DNA of 64,000 bases from contig CAWBDS010000011.1 in the NCBI GenBank assembly GCA_963787645.1, positions 1 to 64,000 of the forward strand, given 5' to 3'. The stretch is from Palsa-504 sp963787645 (GTDB lineage Bacteria > Actinomycetota > Actinomycetes > Streptosporangiales > Streptosporangiaceae). Shown one piece after another: positions 1-10,174 of this stretch. A program made the position numbers and the translations under genes. Every line of letters starts with the position of its first letter. Position 1 is the stretch's first letter. The notes under the pieces are model-generated. The model was not told where the DNA came from, ran no database searches, and saw only the letters and a list, made by a program, of their open reading frames with translations.

Positions 1-1281
<1,281 letters not shown>

Positions 1282-1368
1282 TACTCCATATATGTTGTCT
1301 CGCGTCCACTGTGCGGTTCCCGAGATACGGTCGCCTGGGGCCCTTGGTGGCCGTGACATCTCAATAGA

Positions 1369-1486
1369 GTTTCGGCGGTTATAGCGAAGGGGAAACACCC
1401 GGTCCCATTCCGAACCCGGAAGTTAAGCTCTTCAGCGCCGATGGTACTGCGCGGGGGACCGCGTGGGAGAGTAGGACGCCGCCGGA
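1369..1486 (+). rRNA. rrf: 5S ribosomal RNA
   Basis: A complete 5S rRNA of about 118 nt follows the 23S gene after a spacer of about 87 nt with no tRNA. The 5' strand GTTTCGGCGG pairs with the 3' strand CCGCCGGAC to form helix I. The conserved core CCCATTCCGAACCCGGAAGT is present, as are the loop E and helix IV region (GATGGTACTGC...GGGAGAGTAGG). Ends are estimated to within 1-3 nt from helix I. Confidence 0.95.
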
Positions 1487-1493
1487 CATTTTT

Positions 1494-1535
1494 GAAGAGG
1501 GTCGCTCCCGTAACGGTTGAGCGACCCTCTTCGTT
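1494..1535 (+). terminator. rRNA operon intrinsic terminator
   Basis: A perfect 14-bp inverted repeat (GAAGAGGGTCGCTC at 1494-1507 and its complement at 1519-1532) encloses an 11-nt loop and is followed by a short T-containing tail (CGTTTGT). It begins only 7 nt after the 5S gene, where an rRNA operon terminator belongs. Confidence 0.9.
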
Positions 1536-1561
1536 TGTCCGCGTAGGCTTGATGCTGGAGG

Positions 1562-3578
1562 TTGGTTTTCGTGGCTGAGGAACGCGGGACGCCGAACGCC
1601 CGCCGGGCGCCGAGCGCCCGCGGGGCGAACGGGTTTCGGGCGAGCGGCAGGAACCCGGCGAGCGGCAGGAACCCGAGGAACCCGGCGGCCTCAAGGGGCG
1701 CGGCCTCAAGGGGCGCGGCCCAGAGAACCGGACGCACGCCCGGCGCGCCCGGCTACGGCCGACCCCAGCCCGGCTCCCAGCACGCCGACCAGGCCCGCTC
1801 CGACACCGCCTCCGGACGCACCAGTACCGCCGATGCTCGCTCCGCCGCCCCGGGCGCTCGCCCCAGCACCCCGGGCGCGCGTCCCGACGCCCCGGGCGGC
1901 GGCCGCAACGCCGGGGGCGGGGGCCGCAACAGCACCGCAGCCGGGCGTGGTAACGCCGCGGGCAGGCGCCCCTACGGCACAGGTGGTCGCACCGACGCCG
2001 CGGGCAGGCGCCCCTATGGCACTGGTGGTCGCACCGACGCCGCCGGGGATCGCGCTGCGGCCGGCGGCCGTGCTGCCGCTGGGGACCGTGAGGCGCGCAC
2101 GCCAGACCGGAATTCTTCGGCTTCATGGACTGCGGCCAGCCAGGGGCCGAGGCGCGGCCGTGGGACGGCATCGGCAGGCGCGCCGCGCCGGGGCCCCCGG
2201 ACGTCATCCGGTGATCAGGACCGCCGCGGCGTGGTGCCTCCTCGCGAACGCCTCAGCCCCGTCGGACGGCCACCGTCCGACGACCAGGCGCGCGGCGACG
2301 ACCGAGGCGCGGCGCGAGGTTCTTACGGCGCCGAGCGGTCTCCGGGCCGCCCACCGCGTGCCCCAGGCCGCCCGACGCGTGCCCCGGGCGCCGACCGCCC
2401 GACGCGCTCGCCGCAGCGGCGAGAAGATGACAATGCGTCCGCTCGCCGAGGCGCCGATGGACCACCGCGGTGGCGCGGAAATGATGAAGTGTCGCGCGAC
2501 CGCGGGGCCGATGGGCCGCCGCGTGGCCGCGGGACCGACAGGTGGTCACGTGGGCGAGGAGTCGACGCCCCGGGCACGCCGGCCCGCCGATGGGCCTGCC
2601 CGGGGCCGCGGAGCCGATGGGCCTGCCCGCTGGCGCGGCACCGATGGGGCGGCCCGCGAGCGCGGTCAGATGCGGCAGGGCCCCGAGGACAGGCGTCCCT
2701 GGGCCGCCGCCGGGACGGGCACTGGCCCGGCGGCGGTAGAGCCACGCCGGCCGAGCGGACCTCGCGTCCCGGAATCGGTGACCGCCCAGCAGCTTGACCC
2801 CGAAGCGCGCGCCCAACTGAACAGCTTGCCCAACGACCTCGCGGACAGCGTGGCGCGCTATCTGGTAGCCGCGGCGCTCGCAGAGGATCCGGAGCAAGGC
2901 TACGCCTACACCCTGGCCGCACGGCGCCTCGCCGCCCGTGTCGGCGTAGTGAGGGAGGCCTCTGGCATCGCCGCGTACCGCACCGGACGGTGGGCCGAAG
3001 CGCTGTCTGAGCTCCGGGCCGCGCGGCGGATGACCGGGCAGGACGATTACCTTCCCCTCATGGCCGATTCCGAACGTGCTCTCGGCAGGCTGGACCGGGC
3101 CCTGGCCGTAGTGCGCGAGGGGTCCGCAGGCGCGTCCCTCGATAGGGCCGCGCATATTGAACTGCGCATCGTCGAGTCGGGAATCCGCCGGGACCAGGGC
3201 CTCGCCGACGCCGCCGTGCTGGCGTTGCAGGTGCCCGAGCTGACCAGCGGCAGGCTGCGCCCCTGGTCAGCGCGACTGTTCTACGCGTACGGGGATGCCT
3301 TGCTCGCGGCGGGCCGCCCCGACGAGGCCCGCGATGCGTTCGCTCGAGCTGCCGACGCCGACGTCAACGGTGAGACCGACGCGGCCGACCGCCTAGATGA
3401 GCTAGACGGCATCGAGTTCGAGGACCTAGCCGAGTCCGAAGATTCCTCCGGTTCCGAAGATTCCTCCGGTTCCGAAGGCTCCTCCAGTTCCGAGAACCTG
3501 TCTGGGGCCGCTGAGGCTGCGGAGCCCGGCGAACCTCTAGAGGCCAGTGAGGCTGCCGAGCCTATATCGGAAGGGTAA
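1562..3578 (+). CDS. TPR-repeat protein with Arg/Gly/Pro-rich N-terminus (frameshifted)
   Basis: One gene in two frames. The first frame, from about 1562, encodes a low-complexity Arg/Gly/Pro/Asp-rich tail with repeats such as RRGADGPPRWRG. Near 2565-2590 the same motif (ADGPARGRGADGPARWRG) continues in the next frame, which then reads through to 3578. The C-terminal 260 residues are the conserved part: helical tetratricopeptide-like repeats (LVAAALAEDPEQGYAYTLAARRLAARVGVVREASG...AARRMTG split over several helices), then an acidic Ser/Glu tail. Similar actinobacterial proteins pair a disordered basic N-terminus with a TPR domain; function is unknown and a role in protein interactions is only inferred. 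The start is uncertain: 1562 and 1571 are both possible. A one-base indel is the likeliest cause of the frame change. Confidence 0.7.
1955..2038 (+). repeat. 42-bp tandem duplication in TPR gene
   Basis: Two adjacent 42-bp units, at 1955-1996 and 1997-2038, differ at only two positions. They encode the 14-residue unit AAGRRPYGTGGRTD twice within the disordered N-terminal region. The period is a multiple of three, so the duplication keeps frame. Confidence 0.8.
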
Positions 3579-3653
3579 TGACCAGCCCTCGCCGCCAGGC
3601 CGTCGAGCCCGCCGGGTCAGGACCTTGCCGGTGCCGCGCCCGGTCTGGCTGAG

Positions 3654-4310
3654 GTGAATTCCCGCCATGAACACCGGCAGCTTGAGCCTGTGAGCGAATA
3701 CCCGATCGTAGCGCTGTCCTGCTCATCCGGAGGACTGGACGCCCTGGCCAAAGTCTTGGCGCCGCTGCCCGCTGACCTGCCCGCCGCTGTCCTGATCTTG
3801 CAGCACATGCAGCCCGGCATGTCCAGCAGGCTGCCGGTTATCCTGGGCCGCTCTACCGCTCTGGCACTGGAGTGGGCCCGCGATGGCGACCCGCTGAGCC
3901 CGGGACGTGCGCTGGTGGCTCCGCCCGGCCAGCACACGCTGATCACCAAGGACGAGACCATCGCGCTCATCCCCTCGGGCTCCGTGCCGCCCTACCGCCC
4001 GTCAGCGGATCTGCTGCTCACCACGCTGGCGCTCGCCGCAGGCACCCGCGCCATTGCCGTAGTGCTATCCGGTGAAGGGCAGGACGCTGCCACCGGGGCT
4101 ACCGCCGTGCACCGTTTCGGCGGCATCGTGATCGTCTCCAGCCCGGGAACCTCCGCTCGCAGGTCCATGCCTGGCGCCACCATGGTCCGTGACCACGTCA
4201 CCGACCATGTCGTGCCGCTGGATGACCTGGCTGGCCTGCTGCTGGCGCTGACCACCACACCCGCGATCGAGCCCGGCACAGGTCAGGATCGTGGGCTTCC
4301 ATCTTCCTGA
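3654..4310 (+). CDS. cheB: Stand-alone CheB-type methylesterase domain protein
   Basis: The 218-residue protein is a single CheB methylesterase/glutamine-deamidase domain without the usual N-terminal receiver. The catalytic serine is in SCSSGG (residues ~22-27), the histidine in LQHMQPGMSSR (~50) and the aspartate in LSGEGQDAATGA (~140), matching the order of the CheB catalytic triad. CheB proteins demethylate glutamyl sites on chemoreceptors, but no receptor, CheR or CheA gene is nearby, so the substrate is unknown. A GTG at 3654 is used; GTG at 3690 (VSEYPIVAL) is an equally good domain-based start. The gene sits alone between the TPR gene and a convergent DUF222 gene. Confidence 0.85.
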   Translation: MNSRHEHRQLEPVSEYPIVALSCSSGGLDALAKVLAPLPADLPAAVLILQHMQPGMSSRLPVILGRSTALALEWARDGDPLSPGRALVAPPGQHTLITKDETIALIPSGSVPPYRPSADLLLTTLALAAGTRAIAVVLSGEGQDAATGATAVHRFGGIVIVSSPGTSARRSMPGATMVRDHVTDHVVPLDDLAGLLLALTTTPAIEPGTGQDRGLPSS

Positions 4311-4418
4311 TGTTGTGCCTTTGGATGCCAGCCTGAGCGTGCAACTTGATCTGCGACGGCCGGGCATCGGCCTCAGCCTGGTGGTCGGCGACCTTTCCGG
4401 CCGCCGGGACAAGAGTGG

Positions 4419-6161
4419 CTAGCGGCCGGGGGGTCCGTGGCTGCGGAAGATCTTGGTGTGGTCGGGGCTGGCGGCGGTGGTGGTGCCGTCGGGGTTGACG
4501 GTCAGGGTCCAGCCCTGGCGGTGGATGGCGACCTGGTGGTGGTAGACGCACAGCAAGGCGCAGCCGCGGACGCTGGTGGCGCCGCCGTTGACCTGGTGGG
4601 TGGTGTGGTGGACCTGGCAGGCGGCCGCGGGCTGGTGGCAGCCGCCGGGCCATTCGCAGTGACCCCGGGCCCGCAGGATGACCGCGTGGCGGACGGCGGC
4701 GGGGATGTCGCGGCTGACGCCGACGTCCAGGGGGAGGCTGGGGCCGGCCAGCCGGGGACTCAGCAGCCGGGTCCGCAGGAAGGACGCCAGCCCGCCGGGC
4801 CCGGACAACAAGTCGGTTGCCTTGCCGATGATGGCTCGCTCCAGGGCTTCGCGGGCCCGCGGGGTCAGGGGCGGCCGGGCCGGGCAGCCGCCGCCTGGGC
4901 AGCCGCCGCCGCGGCCCGGGGCGGTGCCCTGGCGCTGGCCCTGGCCCTGGTCGGTGCCTTGGCCCTGGTCGGTGCTCCGGCCCTGGCCCTGGTCGGTGCC
5001 TTGGTCCTGGTCCTGGTCCTGGTCCTGCTGGCCCTGGTCCGGGGCCTGGTCCAGGTCGGTGCCCTGGCCTTGGCCCGGGTCCGAGGCCTGGCCCTGGCGG
5101 GCGCAGCGGCCGTGGCCGGATAGCTCCAGGCACAGTTTCACCAGGTCATCCAGCACCCCGGGGTCCACCTCGCCGGTCACCACCGGGACCAGCGCCGCAT
5201 CGCATGTCACCGCGCGGGCCGCCTCGCCGTCCAGCCAGGCCGACCCGTCGCCGCCGGTCACCGAGGCCCGGGCCCGCGCACCGGCCCACCGGCCCCGGAC
5301 GTGGGCGACCCACTCCTGCTCCAGCGCCGAGGCGGCATCCATCGCCCGCAACTCGGCCAGCGAGACGTGCACCGAGACCTTGGTCGGCTGCCCGGCCCGC
5401 TGCGGCAGCAGCCCCCCGGCCACCAGGCGGCGCAGCGCCTCCTGCAGGCCATCGTGGAACCGCTGGTCATGAGTGCGGGTGTCCTGGGCATCAGCGGGGG
5501 CCGACAGCGACTCCAGCACCGTGCTCACCAGCGCCGCGCACTCCGGGGTCAGGTTCCCATGGATCACCCCGGCGCCCTCGAAGGTGGTGGCCACCCGTAC
5601 CGAGCGGTCATCGAAGTCGGCGTCGTCGTCCTCGGGAGAGCGGGGGAGCGAATGGGCGTACAGGTCGGCGGCCAGGTCCGACAGGGCGGCCAGGTCCGCG
5701 CCGGTATTGACCGCGGCCAGCAGGATCGCGTCGCCGTCCTGCTGGCATGCCCCGGGCAGCCCGTCGGTCCACCCGCAGATGGCCCGGGCATAAGACTCCG
5801 AGATCTGCCCGGCGGCCAGCGCCGCCATCACCTGCGGGTGCGCGGTTACCCGCCGCACCCAAGCCACGTGCCCGTCGGCCGCGCCGCGGGTCACCCGGGT
5901 CTGGTGCATCAGCCAGGACCGGGGGCTGTAGGCGGCGTCGGCGGTGTAGCCCTTGGTGGCGGTGAACGCGCCCAGGATCGAGGCCCGGGCGGCGGTCTCC
6001 ACCGCATCCACTTGCTCCAGGTCGCATAGCGCCTGGGCCTGGGATTCCGCGGCCATGGCGGTGGGGTCGGCGGCGGCCAGGTAACCCATGGCCGACTTCA
6101 GCATGGCCAGCGCCTCCTGCGGGCTGGCGAATGTCGGGACGATGCTCACCTGGCTGCTCAC
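4419..6161 (-). CDS. DUF222 / 13E12-type protein with C-terminal HNH endonuclease domain
   Basis: The 580-residue protein has an N-terminal alpha-helical DUF222 domain (about residues 15-330) and a C-terminal HNH nuclease fold: CEWPGGC, then VHHTTHQVNGG, then LLCVYHHQVAIHRQGW, giving the two Cys pairs and catalytic His. Between them lies a hydrophilic Gln/Asp-rich linker (about 355-400). This family, known as 13E12 repeat proteins in mycobacteria, is multicopy and often associated with repeated or mobile sequence; the biochemical role is unproven. A dispersed repeat lies 70 bp upstream of its start. The gene converges with cheB. The start at 6161 is ATG, and MSSQVSIVP is consistent with family N-termini. 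Confidence 0.85.
   Translation of the reverse strand: MSSQVSIVPTFASPQEALAMLKSAMGYLAAADPTAMAAESQAQALCDLEQVDAVETAARASILGAFTATKGYTADAAYSPRSWLMHQTRVTRGAADGHVAWVRRVTAHPQVMAALAAGQISESYARAICGWTDGLPGACQQDGDAILLAAVNTGADLAALSDLAADLYAHSLPRSPEDDDADFDDRSVRVATTFEGAGVIHGNLTPECAALVSTVLESLSAPADAQDTRTHDQRFHDGLQEALRRLVAGGLLPQRAGQPTKVSVHVSLAELRAMDAASALEQEWVAHVRGRWAGARARASVTGGDGSAWLDGEAARAVTCDAALVPVVTGEVDPGVLDDLVKLCLELSGHGRCARQGQASDPGQGQGTDLDQAPDQGQQDQDQDQDQGTDQGQGRSTDQGQGTDQGQGQRQGTAPGRGGGCPGGGCPARPPLTPRAREALERAIIGKATDLLSGPGGLASFLRTRLLSPRLAGPSLPLDVGVSRDIPAAVRHAVILRARGHCEWPGGCHQPAAACQVHHTTHQVNGGATSVRGCALLCVYHHQVAIHRQGWTLTVNPDGTTTAASPDHTKIFRSHGPPGR
4925..5095 (-). repeat. Short-period Gln/Asp-coding repeat in DUF222-HNH gene
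   Basis: On the plus strand this stretch is built from CCCTGG/TCCTGG hexamers and GGTGCCTTGG-type variants, with 6-18 bp periods. In the gene frame it encodes runs of Asp-Gln and Gly-Gln-Gly-Thr-Asp. It is intragenic microsatellite-like sequence, not a CRISPR array, as there are no unique spacers. Confidence 0.8.
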
Positions 6162-6231
6162 CTCCTCCGGGGACGGCGCAGGGAAAGCAGGGGCCCGGTG
6201 AAGGACCGGGGGCGGGGATGGCCGGGGACTG

Positions 6232-6263
6232 GCACCCCGGCCCGTTCGGCAAAAGTGATCTTG
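6232..6263 (+). repeat. Dispersed repeat, copy A
   Basis: GCACCCCGGCCCGTTCGG is identical to the stretch at 25360-25377. The match then continues through CAAAAGTGATCTTGA with only three differences, all transitions (C/T, G/A, C/T). Copy A lies just upstream of the DUF222-HNH gene. Copy B lies just past the probable panB stop. The origin is unknown. Confidence 0.75.
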
Positions 6264-6930
6264 ACCTTTATTTGTTCTATCCTAGCACTCGCCACCGGCA
6301 TTTCATCGAACGCCGCGCCGATACAGGTGTGTGGCATACATGTAGGGCGGCCTGGGAGGTGACTGGTCAGCGCTGTAGGACGCGTCTGCCGGTAAGTTGG
6401 TGATCCGCCCGGGCTCGCGATGGGTCATGGCTGTGACAACGCGACCCGCCTACAGGTGTTGCAGAATCGCCAAGCGGAGGATCCTCCGTACAAGATGTTG
6501 ATCGGGATCGCGGCACGCAACCCACATGCTGCGGCGAAGTTGATTTTCGGAGGAATTCTGCACAGCCCGCCTAATGATCTCTAATGGCGGAGGTTACGGT
6601 CCCAACCTGGCCGCTCCCCGGATATCTTCCCAGCCGCCGTCCCTATACCACCTCGCACTCGCTCATAATTTCCATTAACCGGTAAAAATCGGGGAAGATC
6701 CGGGTTCTGGGGAGGAAAAGGTGGACTACAGTGCACCGGAACTTCCCCGGAGCCAGAAATTTCCCCGATCCTGACGCACCACGATGCTCTCAGGCACCAC
6801 AGTACGCACCGGCACCCCCGGGGACTCGGCCGGCCGCCCGGCGGGGACCGCCGCCACCAGATGCACGAGCAGCCAGCCGCGGGCAGCGAGACCCCGCAAC
6901 ATCTCGCTCTTCGGTAACCCCCACTATTAA
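6264..6930. other. Intergenic region, no supported gene
   Basis: About 670 bp without a convincing gene on either strand. Open frames here lack recognisable motifs and run across the repeat/IS debris. An imperfect inverted pair, ATCGGGGAA near 6685 and TTCCCCGAT near 6763, is the only structure I see. The stretch probably represents decayed accessory DNA next to the IS5-like fragment. Confidence 0.5.
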
Positions 6931-6936
6931 CAATCG

Positions 6937-7142
6937 TTAGTGGAACCAGTTCGCCGCGCTGCTGCTCTTCATCCTGTCTATGTTCTATCGCATCCGCTTG
7001 GCTGTCACCGGCAGCGGGTCCCCGACCGGCTGATCTTCGAAAAGCTCCTGCAGACCCTCCGGTTCGGCTGCTCATATGAGGCGATCGCCGACTCTGCCTG
7101 CTCAGCCACCACGATCCGTGCCCGCCGCGATGGCCGACCGTA
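6937..7142 (+). pseudogene. IS5-family transposase N-terminal remnant
   Basis: Reading from about 6940, the sequence encodes HPLGCHRQRVPDRLIFEKLL followed by QTLRFGCSYEAIADSACSA and TTIRARRD. This is the N-terminal helix-turn-helix region of actinobacterial IS5-group transposases (pattern HPLGCHR..V.DR..F.KL...LRFG..Y..IAD..CSATT.R.RRDEW). The frame stops at 7143, right where the conserved sequence would continue into the DDE domain, which is missing. Only about 65 of some 260 residues remain. A short upstream extension in another frame suggests further decay. Confidence 0.75.
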
Positions 7143-7179
7143 ATGACTCACCTTCTGCGCGGCCTCTTAAATGACAAGC

Positions 7180-7410
7180 TTAAGAACTCTGACCGTCGGG
7201 CGGTCTTCCACGATGCTCAGCTTGTTGCTGCCTGCGCCCGAGATAGCCCGCCAGGACCCCGAGCGCTCCGCCTGAGATCGCAAGGACCCCGGCCCAGAAG
7301 ACGAGGTGACCAGCCCGGCTTGTCGCTACGGTCCGGACTCCGAGCGCGATCACTACCAAGAAGGGAACTAGCCATGGGCGATGACGTAGGTAAGCTCCCA
7401 GTCCCGTCAT
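7180..7410 (-). CDS. Small predicted membrane protein
   Basis: A 76-residue frame from ATG at 7410 has two hydrophobic segments, WLVPFLVVIALGV and LVFWAGVLAISGGALGVLAGYLG, separated by a short basic loop, and ends in a polar Gln/Arg tail. That hairpin layout is what a small two-pass membrane protein would show, and codon third positions are moderately GC-rich. I recognise no family. An earlier ATG at 7431 is possible. The region is flanked by IS debris, so it could be chance; existence is uncertain. Confidence 0.4.
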   Translation of the reverse strand: MTGLGAYLRHRPWLVPFLVVIALGVRTVATSRAGHLVFWAGVLAISGGALGVLAGYLGRRQQQAEHRGRPPDGQSS

Positions 7411-7806
7411 GCTCCGTCCTATCCTCTTCACCTCTTCCCAGGCGCCGCACTTTTCTCTGGCTCGGTCCTACCCGCCAAGGCGTCAGTAACCGTAGTAATC
7501 GGCGACGCGTCAAGGCGAGTTATCTTGTCGTCGGCCCTGTCGCCGCTTCCCGGGCCGCTGTGGTCCCCAGACGACACGGATCTCGTGATGCGGGCACGGC
7601 CGACGCTGGCGCCGCACCGCAGGCCCGCGGCTTATTTCCGGCGACTCCTATGGTGGCCTGCGGTGTGTCGCGGGTCCCGGATGCAGTTCACCGCGTCCCC
7701 GCGCCAGACGCACCGCAAGTATCGGTTCTTTCGGAACGTTCATACACCAGCGCGGCGGGACGGGCAGGCTGCTCGGCACGCAGTCGGCCAGCTCCGGTGC
7801 CGACCG

Positions 7807-8760
7807 CTATGCGGGGGGCGCTGGCTCTTGCTGGCTGAGCCAGTACATGATGCCGTCCACGTTGGATGCGGTGCCGCCGATCCGCTCGATTTTCCTGGCG
7901 ACGGCCGGATCGCCGCCCGGGCGGAACGCCGCGTACCTGTGCCTGGTTCGCTCCCGGACCATGGCGACGGCGTGGTCCAGGTCCAAGCCCGCGGCGCGGG
8001 CCTGGCGGGTTTCGTCGACCCAGACCCGGATCTCCTCGGCCGAGCGCTCCAGCGTCTGGGTGACCGCGCCCACCGGCCCGTAGTGGGAGAACAGCAGCCG
8101 CGTCGGCTGCAGCGCGCCGAACTTCCGCAGCGAGGCCAGCGCGGTCTCGAGATCGAAGTCCGGCGGGGGCGTCGCGGGGCTGATGTCCCCGGTGTCCGGC
8201 ATGTAAACGCCTGCGGCGTCGCCGACGTACAGGTCGCCGCTTTGCGAATCGATCAGGCCCACGTGGTGTTTGGCGTGACCGGGGGAGTAGTGGCTGTCCA
8301 GGCGGCGGCCGCCGCCCAGGTCGACGGTTCCGGTGTCCTCCAGCGCGACGATCCGGCCGGCCGGGACGGGCGCGAGCACGCCAAAGAACCTTTCGAGCGC
8401 GTCGCCGTAGACCTGTCGGGCGCTGGCCATCAGGCGGCTCGGGTCGGCGAGATGCCGGGCGCCACGCTGGTGCACCACGATCTGGGCCGCCGGGAACATG
8501 GCGGCGATGTCACCGGCGCCGCCCGCGTGGTCGAGGTGGATATGCGTGACCACGACGGTCGCCAGGTCGCCCGCGCCCACTCCGAGCCGGGCCAGCGCGT
8601 CCTGGACCACCGGAGCCGAAGGCGCGGTTCCCGTCTCCACCAGGCACGGCCTGTCACTCCTGATCAGGTAGCCGGCGGTAATCCCGCCGTATCCGGCCAT
8701 GCGGGTGTCGATCTGGAAGACCTCGTGTCCCAGGGCGGTGATGTCCGTCGGCTCGTCCAC
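7807..8760 (-). CDS. MBL-fold metallo-hydrolase
   Basis: A 317-residue metallo-beta-lactamase-fold protein. The metal-binding signature THIHLDHAGG is at about residue 73, a downstream His in YSPGHAKHHVG and an Asp in LYVGDAAGVYMPD complete the dinuclear metal site, and FSHYGPV near residue 225 supplies the last His. The C-terminal helical part is typical of the glyoxalase-II-like/Rv-type MBL hydrolases; the substrate cannot be assigned. It starts with GTG and follows the DUF1015 gene on the same strand by 28 nt, so the two are probably co-transcribed. Confidence 0.85.
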   Translation of the reverse strand: MDEPTDITALGHEVFQIDTRMAGYGGITAGYLIRSDRPCLVETGTAPSAPVVQDALARLGVGAGDLATVVVTHIHLDHAGGAGDIAAMFPAAQIVVHQRGARHLADPSRLMASARQVYGDALERFFGVLAPVPAGRIVALEDTGTVDLGGGRRLDSHYSPGHAKHHVGLIDSQSGDLYVGDAAGVYMPDTGDISPATPPPDFDLETALASLRKFGALQPTRLLFSHYGPVGAVTQTLERSAEEIRVWVDETRQARAAGLDLDHAVAMVRERTRHRYAAFRPGGDPAVARKIERIGGTASNVDGIMYWLSQQEPAPPA

Positions 8761-8788
8761 GAGATCATTGTCCCAGACGGTGTCTTGG

Positions 8789-10171
8789 TCAGAAGTCCGA
8801 GCAATCGGGGTCCATGGTGCGCAGGATCAGGCCGGTGCGCGGCTTGGGGCCGAACGACGTGGACTTGCGCGGCACCCGTTCGCCGTGCGCCGCCACGTCG
8901 ATGACGGCGTCGAAGGAGGGCGGGTTGCAGATCACCGCGGTTCCGCCGCGCGGATCCGGGCCAGCGGTGCCGCCGCGCGGATCTGGGTCGGCGGGCTCCG
9001 TGGCCCTCGCATCGCCCCGTACCGCGCGCACCGCGTCGGCGGCATCGTGGTCTATCAGCACGTCTCGCTCGCTGTCCGTGATGCCCCACAGGCGGCCGAG
9101 CAGGAGATGCTGCAGCACCGACGCATCAAGGCTGCGCCAGGGGGCCGAAGCCCCGGCCGGCATGGACCCAGCGACCTGAACCGGGGCCGGGTGGCTGATG
9201 AGGCGGAACCCGGACGCGCCCGCCAGCAGGAACGCCGTTCCCTCCCGCCCGGCCGCGGCCAGTTGCCGCAGCGCCTGATCCAGGCCGGTGGGCAGGTCCT
9301 GAACGGTGGGCAGGTCCTGAACGGTGAACGCGGCCTTGGCCAGTTCGGCCGCGCGTTCGAACGGCAGGCCGGGTAGTACGCGGTGAATCGCGCCCACCCG
9401 CGGCGGGCAGGCCGCCGAGTCGACCAGGAACGCCAGACCGTAGTCCCACGGCCCAGGTCCGTTGCCCGCGGCCCGCATCACGGCCTGCAGCTGAAGGTAG
9501 GCGGCATACCTGTGGTGACCGTCGGCGATCAGGGCCCGCCGTCCGGCCAGGTCGGCGGCTATCGCGCCTTGTTCGGCCGGATCGTCTAGCCGCCACAGCC
9601 GGTGAGCCACGCCGTCTTCGGTGTCCATGGTCACCAAGGGAGCACGTCCGGCCGCGGCACGGTCGATGATCCCGGTGACGCCGCTGCCCTGCCCGCCGTC
9701 GTAGATGAGGAAGATCGGTTCCAGGTTGGCCTGGGTCGCCGCCATAAGCTCACGTCGTCCGGCCACCAAGCCCGGCATGACGCCCTCGTGCGGCAAGATG
9801 CCCGCCGACTCCGGTGAGCCCAGGCGGACCAGGCCGATGATGCCTCGCTGCACGTAGCCCTGGGCGGGCAGATCCTGCTCATAGAGGTAAAGCGCCGGAG
9901 CATCGTCCCTGACCAGGACGCCCGAGGACAGCCAGTCACGGAGCAGCGCGGCCGCGGCCTGGCTCGCGCCGGCCTTTTCGCCTGGCAGGATCAGACGGAC
10001 TACATTGTGCGGATCCGCGGCCCGCAAGTGATCGAGGATGCTGCCGTTGATCACGTCGTACGGTGGAGATGTGACGTTTGCGATACTGCTTACCCGGTCA
10101 CGTGCATAGCGGATGCCGCGGAAGGGTGCCAGCGCGAGGCCGGAACCAGAATCGGACGGAAGGGTCTGCAC
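8789..10171 (-). CDS. DUF1015 family protein (SerK-like)
   Basis: The 460-residue protein matches DUF1015: an N-terminal LAPFRGIRYARDRV...VTSPPYDVI block, a central YLYEQ segment and the signature IADGHHRYAAYLQLQ near residue 210. Archaeal members include an ADP-dependent free-serine kinase (SerK), but bacterial ones are mostly uncharacterised, so function is not asserted. Two short in-frame duplications (VQDLPT twice; DPRGGTA twice) look recent. The start is GTG at 10171; no other start fits before the conserved LAPFRG, and this leaves only 3 nt to the divergent ATG of the TPR gene. Confidence 0.85.
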   Translation of the reverse strand: MQTLPSDSGSGLALAPFRGIRYARDRVSSIANVTSPPYDVINGSILDHLRAADPHNVVRLILPGEKAGASQAAAALLRDWLSSGVLVRDDAPALYLYEQDLPAQGYVQRGIIGLVRLGSPESAGILPHEGVMPGLVAGRRELMAATQANLEPIFLIYDGGQGSGVTGIIDRAAAGRAPLVTMDTEDGVAHRLWRLDDPAEQGAIAADLAGRRALIADGHHRYAAYLQLQAVMRAAGNGPGPWDYGLAFLVDSAACPPRVGAIHRVLPGLPFERAAELAKAAFTVQDLPTVQDLPTGLDQALRQLAAAGREGTAFLLAGASGFRLISHPAPVQVAGSMPAGASAPWRSLDASVLQHLLLGRLWGITDSERDVLIDHDAADAVRAVRGDARATEPADPDPRGGTAGPDPRGGTAVICNPPSFDAVIDVAAHGERVPRKSTSFGPKPRTGLILRTMDPDCSDF

Positions 10172-10174
10172 ACC

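Noticed and set aside
1282..1368. tRNA gene in the 23S-5S spacer
   Set aside because: No cloverleaf or T-loop consensus; the spacer is short.
4925..5095. CRISPR-like array
   Set aside because: Repeats are hexamer-based and contiguous, with no spacers; it is a coding microsatellite.
4198..5133. 311-codon Pro/Gly/Arg-rich minus frame
   Set aside because: Out-of-frame shadow of the DUF222-HNH gene's repeat region.
6581..7075. 164-codon minus-strand frame
   Set aside because: Cys/Arg/Trp-rich without motifs, and it crosses the IS5 remnant on the opposite strand.
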